From Paracidovorax oryzae ATCC 19882 (lineage in GTDB: Bacteria; Pseudomonadota; Gammaproteobacteria; Burkholderiales; Burkholderiaceae_C): a stretch of 64,000 bases of DNA. The position numbers and the translations under genes were made by a program. The stretch covers positions 1 to 64,000 of the forward strand of contig NZ_JMKU01000017.1 in assembly GCF_000687165.1 (NCBI RefSeq). Reading direction: 5' to 3'. Below are positions 57,461 through 64,000 of this stretch, in pieces. The first letter of the stretch is position 1, and each line of letters starts with the position of its first letter. The notes beneath the pieces were generated by a model, which did not search any database, was not told the DNA's origin, and saw only the letters and a program-made list of their open reading frames with translations.

Positions 57461-57649
57461 AGCCAGATGCGGCACGCGGGTGCGCCGCTGCGGCACCGCT
57501 CCCGCTGCGCCGATCCGGCACAGGCTCGACAGGAGCCATTCGCATGGCCCACAGCGCCATGGGAAGACGGACACACAGGCGCCGCTCCTACGGCCAGGCG
57601 TGACGGCAAAAAGACAATGGGCTTTCCAACACCTTACGAGGAAAACGCC

Positions 57650-58147
57650 ATGCCCACGACGACGAACCAGCGGACCCCTGCCGATGCCTGCAGCCTTCTG
57701 GATGCGGACCATCGCAAGGTGAAGAAGATGTTCAAGGAGTACGAAGAATTCGCAGGCTCCAAATCGAAGACGTCCATCGCCAAGAAACGCGAACTGGCGC
57801 AGCAGATCTGCCTGGAGCTGACGGTGCACGCGCAGATCGAGGAGGAAATCTTCTACCCGGCCCTGCGCGAAGCGCTGCGCGAGACAGACCTGCTCGACGA
57901 GGCCGAAGTCGAGCACGCCAGTGCCAAGGACCTGATCGCCCAGATCCAGGACGGTGATGCCATGGACGACAAGTTCGATGCCAAGGTGACCGTCCTGGGC
58001 GAATACATCGACCACCACGTCAAGGAAGAGCGCAACGAAATCTTCGTCAAGGCCCGCGCATCCCGCAAGCTCGACCTGGTGGCCATGCGCGAGACGCTGC
58101 AGGCCCGCAAGGAGGAGCTGATGGAAGAGATGCAGGCCATGGCCTGA
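57650..58147 (+). CDS. Hemerythrin-domain (HHE) protein
   Basis: 165 residues, one HHE cation-binding helical bundle with the expected ligand set: His21 (DADHRKVKKMF), His60 and Glu64 (VHAQIEEEIFYP), His89 (EVEHASAKDLI), His122/His123 and Glu127 (IDHHVKEERNEIF). Such proteins bind di-iron and are linked to oxygen, NO or iron sensing and repair. GAGGAAAA precedes the ATG. A strong terminator follows. Confidence 0.9.
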   Translation: MPTTTNQRTPADACSLLDADHRKVKKMFKEYEEFAGSKSKTSIAKKRELAQQICLELTVHAQIEEEIFYPALREALRETDLLDEAEVEHASAKDLIAQIQDGDAMDDKFDAKVTVLGEYIDHHVKEERNEIFVKARASRKLDLVAMRETLQARKEELMEEMQAMA

Positions 58148-58172
58148 CGCGCCGCCCTCCCTGGAGCGCATC

Positions 58173-58217
58173 GAATCGCCCGCCACCGGATAGCCGGTGG
58201 CGGGCGATTCGCTTTTC
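58173..58217 (+). terminator. Strong rho-independent terminator after the hemerythrin gene
   Basis: A perfect 17-base stem (58173-58189 with 58194-58210) closes on an ATAG loop and is followed by GCTTTTC. The dyad is symmetrical, but a T-tract occurs only on the rightward side. Confidence 0.9.
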
Positions 58218-58404
58218 AAGACCGGGGGGCCGTGCCGACCGTGCAGGAAAGTCCCCGCCAAAGAAGAGCTTTCTTCCTACAGAAATGCCAATTTCATTAC
58301 ATATGATTACATTAAGTGCGATCTTTAACAAACTCGCCACGCATGCATTCGCAAACCTGCAACCTGGATAGCAGCACATGCGTGGCTCCCCAACGAAAGA
58401 CTCT

Positions 58405-60009
58405 ATGAACCTCGACAACTGGACGATACGTTCCAAACTGATCGCCGGCTTCGGGCTGGTGCTGGTCATCGCCTGTATCGTCAGCCTGCTGGGCATCGCC
58501 AATCTCTCGAGCATGAACGATCGCTCGGTCGAGATTTCCCGCAAGTCGCTGCCCAGCGTGTCCGCTGCCGGGGCGATCAGCCGCAACCTGTCGGCCCTGC
58601 GCATTGCCCGCCTGGGGCTGATCCTTGCGGGCCCCAATTCGCCAATGCCCCAGGCGATCGCGACGGTGGAGAACGCGAGCACGGCACTGAACAAGTCCGT
58701 GGAAGAGGCCGCCCCCCTGTTCACCAGCGCCGAGGAGAGCAGGATCTATCAGGAACTGCGCACCCAGGTGGCGGATTACAGCTCGACGCTGCCGCAGCAG
58801 CTGAATTTCGCGCGCGAGAACAACATCGAGGCGGTGCGCGCGATTTTCGTGGGGCCTGCCGGCGTCGCATACCGGGCGGCCAACAAGGGCCTCGACGACC
58901 TGATCGCCATCAACAACAAAGGCAGCGATCTGGCCGCCGGGCGTGCCATGGAGACCTATCACCAGGGCCGCGTGGAACTCGTGACCGGGCTGGTCGCCAT
59001 GGTGGGCCTGAGCGGTGTGATCGCGGTGATGCTGGCGGGCAACCTGTCGCGCCGCGCCCGGCAGTGCGCCGATGCGGCGCACCGCATGGCACGGGGCGAC
59101 CTGAGCCACGTGGTGGTGGCCTCCGGACGCGACGAACTGGCGCAGATGCTGCAGGCGCTGGAGGACACGCGTGAACACCTGCGCACGACCGTGGGCAATG
59201 TGCGCCACAACGCGGAAGCCGTGGCCACGGCCAGCGCGGAAATCTCCCAGGGCAACCAGGACCTGAGCGGCCGCACCGAAAGCCAGGCGAGCGCGCTGGA
59301 GCAGACAGCCGCCTCCATGGAACAACTGGGATCGACCGTGCAGCAGAACGCCGACAGCGCGCGCCAGGCGAACCAGTTGGCCAAGAACGCGGCCGCCGTC
59401 GCGATGCAGGGCGGGCAGGTGGTCAGCCAGGTAGTGGAGACGATGCGCGGCATCAACGAGTCGTCACGACAGATCTCCGACATCATCCAGGTGATCGACA
59501 GCATCGCCTTCCAGACCAACATCCTGGCGTTGAACGCCGCAGTGGAAGCCGCGCGTGCCGGCGAGCAGGGGCGCGGCTTCGCGGTGGTGGCCAGCGAGGT
59601 GCGCAGCCTGGCGGGCCGCTCCGCCGACGCTGCCAAGGAGATCAAGAACCTCATCGGCGCCAGCGTGGAGCGCGTGACCGCCGGCAACGCCCTGGTGGAC
59701 CAGGCCGGCACGACCATGACGGAGATCGTCGGCGCCATTAACCGCGTGACGGACATCATGGGCGAGATCAGCGCCGCCAGCGTGGAGCAGGCCTCCGGCG
59801 TGGGCCAGGTGGGCGAGGCGGTGACGCAAATGGACCAGGCCACGCAGCAGAACGCCGCGCTGGTCGAGGAAATGGCGGCGGCGGCCGGCAGCCTGAAGAA
59901 GCAGGCCGAGGATCTTGTGCGGGGCGTGGCGACGTTCAACCTGGGCGACGGCCGCGCCGCCCATACTGCAGTGGGTTTCTCCCGCCCCGCAGTTGCCCTC
60001 ACGGCATGA
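58405..60009 (+). CDS. Methyl-accepting chemotaxis protein, four-helix-bundle sensor type
   Basis: 534 residues from ATG 58405; an in-frame ATG at 58378 would add nine residues. A cytoplasmic N-terminus ([11 protein letters not shown]), TM1 (about 12-32), a periplasmic helical bundle of about 155 residues, TM2 (about 190-212), HAMP ([19 protein letters not shown]) and a full signalling domain with [20 protein letters not shown] follow in the classical Tar/Tsr order. The C-terminus lacks a CheR-binding NWETF-type pentapeptide. The ligand is unknown. Confidence 0.93.
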   Translation: MNLDNWTIRSKLIAGFGLVLVIACIVSLLGIANLSSMNDRSVEISRKSLPSVSAAGAISRNLSALRIARLGLILAGPNSPMPQAIATVENASTALNKSVEEAAPLFTSAEESRIYQELRTQVADYSSTLPQQLNFARENNIEAVRAIFVGPAGVAYRAANKGLDDLIAINNKGSDLAAGRAMETYHQGRVELVTGLVAMVGLSGVIAVMLAGNLSRRARQCADAAHRMARGDLSHVVVASGRDELAQMLQALEDTREHLRTTVGNVRHNAEAVATASAEISQGNQDLSGRTESQASALEQTAASMEQLGSTVQQNADSARQANQLAKNAAAVAMQGGQVVSQVVETMRGINESSRQISDIIQVIDSIAFQTNILALNAAVEAARAGEQGRGFAVVASEVRSLAGRSADAAKEIKNLIGASVERVTAGNALVDQAGTTMTEIVGAINRVTDIMGEISAASVEQASGVGQVGEAVTQMDQATQQNAALVEEMAAAAGSLKKQAEDLVRGVATFNLGDGRAAHTAVGFSRPAVALTA

Positions 60010-60106
60010 AAGCCACGCTGGCGCTGTCGATGTGCGCTGTGGCGGGGGTATGGGCCTCAGAGGGCTGGCCGCTGTGAACGCGCGATCCCTGCCGCCATGG
60101 AAAGCA

Positions 60107-61687
60107 TCAAGCCGGCCGGTGCGTCGCGCCGGACTGCCAGGCCTGCTGGCCGGGTGACCCGTGCGCTGCGCCTGCCTGCGCACAGACCGGCGACGGCGGC
60201 AGGCCACCCACTTCGGCCGGAGTCGCCACCACCGGCTCGGCCGGTGCGAGCATGCGCGCCTGGCGCCAGCGGCCCCAGCGGTAGTAGGCCATCGACATCA
60301 GCATGGCGCACAGCGCGCTCGCCGGAAAGCTCCACCAGATCGCATCGGTGCCCAGCCACGGCTGAAGGCCGTAGGCGATCGGCAGGCGGATGCCCCAGAG
60401 CGCCAGGCCCAGGATGATGAGCGGCGGCACCACCGCGCCGGTGGAGCGCACCACGCCCGAGAGCACGAAGGTCACGCCGAAGAACAGGAACGAGCCCACG
60501 GCGATGTGATTCAAGTGGCGCGCCGCCTCCAGCGACGCACTGCCGGCAGGCAGGAAGAGCGACAGCGCCGTGCGGTCCAGCAGCACCAGAGGCATGATGA
60601 TCGCGCCGGTCAGCACGAAGTTGAACAGCGTGCCGCTGCGGGCCACGCCGTCCACCCGCTCCCAGCGGCCGGCGCCCACGTTCTGCGCCGCCATGGACGA
60701 GCAGGCCGCCCCGATGGCCATGGCCGGCATCTGCACATAGGTCCAGAGCTGCAGCGCGGCGCCATAGGCCGACGCGGTGACCACGCCCTGCGCGTTGACC
60801 AGCCCCATCAGCATCAGCATGGCGGTGGAGATCATCACCATCTGAGCTCCCATCGGCAGCCCCTTGACGACCAGCGCGCGCAGGATGGCCCCGTCAGGCA
60901 CGAAGAGCCGCCAGTCGGCCCGCCCGATCCAGAGCGGGTGCCGGCGCCAGCGCAGCCAGGCCAGCAGCGCGACGAAGCTGATGGCGTTGGCCACCAGCGT
61001 GGCCATGGCCGAGCCGGAGATGCCCAGGCGCGGCACCGGCCCCCAGCCGAAGATGAGCAGCGGGTTCAGCGCTGTATCCAGTACGACCACCAGCAGCAGG
61101 AACAGGAACGGCGTGCGCGTGTCGCCCGCGCCGCGCAGCACGGCCGAGATGAAAGCGAACAGGTAGAGCAGCGGCACGGCCAGGAACAGCGTCCGCAGGT
61201 ACGCCTCGGCCAGCGGGAGGGCGGCGGCAGGTGTGCCCATCCATCCGAGGATCTCGCGCGACAGCGGCGGGCCGGCCGCCGCGATCAGCACCGCCGTGCC
61301 GCCGAAGAAGGTCGCGCTGGTGCCGATCACGCGGCGCGCCTGCTGCGGGTTGCGCGCCCCCATGGCCTGCGCCACGAGGATGGTGGCCGCCATGCCCACG
61401 CCGAACACCGCGCCGATCAAGAGGAACAGGATGTTGTTGGCATTGGCCGTGGCAGTGAGCGCCGCCTCGCCCAGGTAGCGTCCCACCCACACCGCGTTGA
61501 CCGAGCCGTTGAGCGACTGCAGCACGTTGCCAGCCAGGATGGGGAGCGCGAAGACCAGAAGGGTGCGGCCGATGGGCCCTTGCGTCAGGTCGCGGGTCGG
61601 GGCACGGGTGGTAGAAGACGGGCTTGCAATTGGATGTGCAGGTGGGCTCGAGGGAGCGCCAGGGAGAGCGGGTGGCGACGCGGTCAT
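60107..61687 (-). CDS. MATE-family efflux transporter
   Basis: 526 residues from the ATG at 61687; the frame is open to 61798 without a better ribosome site. Twelve membrane helices in two MatE repeats are visible, beginning at LLVFALPILAGNVLQSLNGS with the family's VNAVWVGRYLGEAALTA and VLRGAGDTRTPF segments. MATE proteins export cationic drugs or metabolites using Na+ or H+ gradients. The C-terminal 50 residues form a cytoplasmic Pro/Ala-rich tail. Substrate unknown. Confidence 0.92.
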   Translation of the reverse strand: MTASPPALPGAPSSPPAHPIASPSSTTRAPTRDLTQGPIGRTLLVFALPILAGNVLQSLNGSVNAVWVGRYLGEAALTATANANNILFLLIGAVFGVGMAATILVAQAMGARNPQQARRVIGTSATFFGGTAVLIAAAGPPLSREILGWMGTPAAALPLAEAYLRTLFLAVPLLYLFAFISAVLRGAGDTRTPFLFLLLVVVLDTALNPLLIFGWGPVPRLGISGSAMATLVANAISFVALLAWLRWRRHPLWIGRADWRLFVPDGAILRALVVKGLPMGAQMVMISTAMLMLMGLVNAQGVVTASAYGAALQLWTYVQMPAMAIGAACSSMAAQNVGAGRWERVDGVARSGTLFNFVLTGAIIMPLVLLDRTALSLFLPAGSASLEAARHLNHIAVGSFLFFGVTFVLSGVVRSTGAVVPPLIILGLALWGIRLPIAYGLQPWLGTDAIWWSFPASALCAMLMSMAYYRWGRWRQARMLAPAEPVVATPAEVGGLPPSPVCAQAGAAHGSPGQQAWQSGATHRPA

Positions 61688-61818
61688 GCGGCATGGTGCC
61701 CACGCATTGCAGCGGGGCCTGTCGGCCGACGCCGAAAGTCTGCGGCAGCGAAGGTGGATCCTGCCGCGGCCGGGCGACTCACCGCCTTGCGCCCACATTC
61801 GCCACTAATGGTTTTCGC

Positions 61819-62520
61819 TCAAGAATGCAGTGGCAGCATCCCGTCGCGCAACATCGCGACGCCCAGCTCGTACACGCCATCCCACACGATCTGCACGCCC
61901 AGGCACAGCAGGATGAAAGCCGACAACCGCAGGAAGATCACCGAGCCGGCTTCGCCGAGCGGCTTGAGCAGCTGCTGTGCATAGCGGAAGGCGAAATACA
62001 GCAGTACGGCGACGGACAGCAGCGCCAGCACGCCGCCGCCCATCCGCGCCAGTGACAGCGACAGCCGCGCGTCGGCCAGCGACACACCCACCGTGATGGC
62101 CGCCGCGATCGAGCCGGGCCCACAGCTCACCGGGAAGGTGAGCGGGTAGAAGGCCTGGCGTCGCGCCATGTCGGGCGTGAAGCTCTCGGCCAATTCGGTG
62201 CGGCTGTCCACCGTGGCCTGCGTGGCCGTCAGCAACCGCCAGGCCGTCGCCGCCACGATCATGCCGCCACCCACGCGCACGATGGGCAGCGAGATGCCGA
62301 AGAACTCCAGTACGTAGGAACCGACCAGCATGGCACCCAGCAGCAGCCAGAACATGTTGCGTGCGATGCGGCGCGCCAGCAGCGCGCGCGTGTTCGGTGA
62401 TGCACCCTCGGTCAAGCCCAGGAAGATGGGCGCCGTGGCGGCCGGGTTCAGTATCGGCAGCAGCGCGGCCACCACGAAGAGAAAGCTCTTGCCGAAGGCG
62501 CCCAGAAGTTCAAGTGTCAC
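61819..62520 (-). CDS. MarC-family integral membrane protein
   Basis: 233 residues from GTG at 62520, selected for AGGA five to six bases upstream; the frame is open to 62595. Six membrane helices with the MarC motifs ALLPILNPAATAPIFLGLT and FPVSCGPGSIAAAITVG are present. The family (UPF0056) was once linked to multiple antibiotic resistance, but that is not supported experimentally, and its function is unknown. It follows the MATE gene in the same direction, upstream of it in transcription. Confidence 0.9.
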   Translation of the reverse strand: MTLELLGAFGKSFLFVVAALLPILNPAATAPIFLGLTEGASPNTRALLARRIARNMFWLLLGAMLVGSYVLEFFGISLPIVRVGGGMIVAATAWRLLTATQATVDSRTELAESFTPDMARRQAFYPLTFPVSCGPGSIAAAITVGVSLADARLSLSLARMGGGVLALLSVAVLLYFAFRYAQQLLKPLGEAGSVIFLRLSAFILLCLGVQIVWDGVYELGVAMLRDGMLPLHS

Positions 62521-63083
62521 GGTGTTCCTATTCAGATGGGGAGCGTCTGGTCGACGAACTCCCGCATGCGCCGGGGTTGTGCGCCAGGGTGTCATTACCG
62601 CCGATGCCCATCAAGCGCAGCACCAACGCTGCGTACCGCGCGATTCTGCCTTCGGTCACTTTTTTGGCAGGCCGCGCATGTTGGAGCCGCATGGGCTCGA
62701 ACTTGCGTACCTCGCCCACCAAGTGCTGATCTACCGGGCACTCCGTTCGCCGCAATTTGGGCGGGGGTGTCGAAGCAGTGTCGTCTCGCGCGCAAGCGCA
62801 GCATTGGCTCGGCAAAAGAGCGTCCAGCAGTTGGGGGCCGCATGCACGACAGATCCATTCCCAGAAAATTCGCACGAGTTGCTCAAAATTTGAGTAGCCG
62901 ACCTTCGACAACGTCGTGAAGGGGGCCGAATTATCTTTACAAATCAATGACCTACAACACACCCGATGTACCAAGCAGCACAAAACTGAGTGAGCAAAGT
63001 ACAAGACTGACCGGGTGTCGACAGAAATCACACTCCGACTTCGCAGACATCCCCAGTCCTACGCAGGGAAAGGAACTTCGGCC
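62521..63083. other. About 560 bases without a convincing gene
   Basis: Open frames exist on both strands but none shows a coherent protein, a good SD or the third-position GC pattern of the neighbours. From about 62850 to 63060 the composition is clearly less GC-rich. On the minus strand around 62780-62850 a short stretch reads CGPQLLDALLPSQCCACAR, faintly reminiscent of the zinc-ribbon start of ComF-type proteins, so a decayed gene is possible. Confidence 0.5.
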
Positions 63084-63110
63084 TTAGCACTCCCTCCAAT
63101 AGACTGCTAA
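63084..63110 (+). promoter_or_regulatory. CIRCE-like HrcA operator upstream of rpoH
   Basis: TTAGCACTC, 9 bases, GACTGCTAA. The CIRCE consensus is TTAGCACTC-N9-GAGTGCTAA, so 17 of 18 positions match and the spacing is exact. It lies 30 bases before the rpoH ATG, where HrcA binding would block transcription of the heat-shock sigma factor. Confidence 0.75.
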
Positions 63111-63140
63111 AGTGAAAGCATGGAAGAAAGGATTTCTGGA

Positions 63141-64000
63141 ATGACGATTCAGTCTGGAACCGCCGCCACCGCGCTCGCACCGGCCAACGCCTGGGCCCTG
63201 ATCCCCCCGCTGGGCAACCTGGATGCCTACATCTCCGCCGTGAACCGTCTGCCGATGCTGACGGCGGAGGAGGAGCGCACCTACGCGCGCCGGCTGAAGG
63301 AACACAACGACGTCGAAGCCGCAGGCCGGATGGTGATGTCGCACCTGCGGCTGGTGGTGTCGATCGCCCGGCAGTACCTGGGCTACGGCCTGCCGCACGG
63401 CGACCTGATCCAGGAAGGCAACGTGGGCCTGATGAAGGCCGTGAAACGTTTCGATCCGGACCAGAACGTGCGGCTGGTGAGCTACGCGATGCACTGGATC
63501 AAGGCCGAGATCCACGAGTACATCCTGAAGAACTGGCGCATGGTGAAGGTGGCCACCACCAAGAGCCAGCGCAAGCTGTTCTTCAACCTGCGCTCGATGA
63601 AGCAGGGCTTCAAGGCCGATTCCGCCGCCGGGAACACGGGTACCCACCGCGAGACGCTCTCCGAGCAGGAAATCGACGTCGTGGCGCAGCAGCTCAACGT
63701 CAAGCGCGAAGAAGTCATCGAGATGGAAACGCGCCTGTCCGGAGGCGACGTGATGCTGGACCCGGCCCCGTCGGACGATGGTGAGCAGGCCTATGGCCCC
63801 ATCGCCTACCTGGCCGACGGCACGCACGAGCCGACCGCCATGATCGAATCGCGCCAGCGCGACGTGCTTGCCACGGACGGCATCGCGAACGCGCTGGCCA
63901 CGCTGGACGACCGCAGCCGCCGCATCGTCGAGGAGCGCTGGCTCAAGGTCAACGACGACGGCTCGGGTGGCATGACGCTGCATGAACTGGCGGCCGTGTA
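63141..64000 (+). CDS. rpoH: RNA polymerase sigma-32 factor RpoH (truncated by window edge)
   Basis: 286 complete codons are visible. Region 2 (LIQEGNVGLMKAVKRFDP; VSYAMHWIKAEIHEYILKNW) and the diagnostic RpoH box QRKLFFNLR (143-151) identify the heat-shock sigma factor rather than RpoD or RpoS. Region 4 begins near ALATLDDRSRRIVEERWL just before the edge. The ATG at 63141 has AAGGA about nine bases upstream; an in-frame ATG at 63120 has no such site and would lie closer to the operator. Confidence 0.96.
   Translation, partial: MTIQSGTAATALAPANAWALIPPLGNLDAYISAVNRLPMLTAEEERTYARRLKEHNDVEAAGRMVMSHLRLVVSIARQYLGYGLPHGDLIQEGNVGLMKAVKRFDPDQNVRLVSYAMHWIKAEIHEYILKNWRMVKVATTKSQRKLFFNLRSMKQGFKADSAAGNTGTHRETLSEQEIDVVAQQLNVKREEVIEMETRLSGGDVMLDPAPSDDGEQAYGPIAYLADGTHEPTAMIESRQRDVLATDGIANALATLDDRSRRIVEERWLKVNDDGSGGMTLHELAAV

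Noticed and set aside
58378-58404. Upstream ATG for the second chemoreceptor
   Set aside because: The nine added residues precede the typical [12 protein letters not shown] start of four-helix-bundle chemoreceptors, so the internal ATG at 58405 was preferred.
63084-63983. Minus-strand frame of 299 codons at the right edge
   Set aside because: It lies antisense to rpoH, whose product is unmistakable.

Overview
The window is GC-rich DNA from a betaproteobacterium, most likely a Comamonadaceae member of the Acidovorax type. The grounds are gene orders typical of that group (rhodanese-grxC-secB-gpsA; rsmD and two M16 proteases divergent from ftsY; apbC near metG), the CIRCE-like site before rpoH, and a perfect HrpX-type PIP-box promoter, which points to a plant-associated strain with a type III secretion system. 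The genus is inferred, not proven. I saw no tRNA, rRNA or CRISPR array.

Layout. 1-314 is the right end of an IS5-family insertion sequence. 343-11164 is leftward: a truncated haemoglobin, an FtsX-like permease, a small CxxCxGxG protein, then FdhD, an FdhF/YdeP-type molybdoenzyme, a chemoreceptor and an oxalate/formate-family (OFA) antiporter. The last four look like one formate/oxalate-related module. 11257-20332 holds apbC/mrp, a membrane Mrr-like protein, a patatin, poxB, metG and small envelope proteins. 20406-27682 runs rightward: scpA, nadB, bioA-bioD-bioF-queE (stop/start overlaps), queD and a CHMI-like tautomerase.

27747-29651 is the most striking accessory segment: a leftward two-gene cassette, predicted type III chaperone plus Ala-rich candidate effector, behind a PIP box with a correctly spaced -10, lying between biosynthetic genes. 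29692-33596 is nadC-nadA-pabBC (leftward). 33729-35743 is panB-panC plus a 24-residue membrane peptide. 35810-38229 is rhodanese-grxC-secB-gpsA (leftward). 38318-41533 is gpmA, ctpA and a moeB/thiF-like gene. 41649-44368 holds a lone receiver, a NarL-type regulator and a divergent CHASE3-type histidine kinase. 44634-46324 is a run of small stress/envelope genes (DUF1328, DUF883, ferritin-like, BON lipoprotein).

46497-53034 holds a zinc-ribbon peptidase, coaD, rsmD, an inactive/active M16 pair and ftsY. 53088-57460 has an SDR dehydrogenase divergent, across an unusually AT-rich gap, from a 1085-residue protein in which a beta-keto acid cleavage enzyme (BKACE/DUF849) core is interrupted by about 180 residues and followed by about 560 residues I do not recognise. 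The window ends with a hemerythrin protein, a chemoreceptor, MATE and MarC membrane proteins, about 560 bases of apparently non-coding sequence, and rpoH running off the edge behind a near-perfect CIRCE element.
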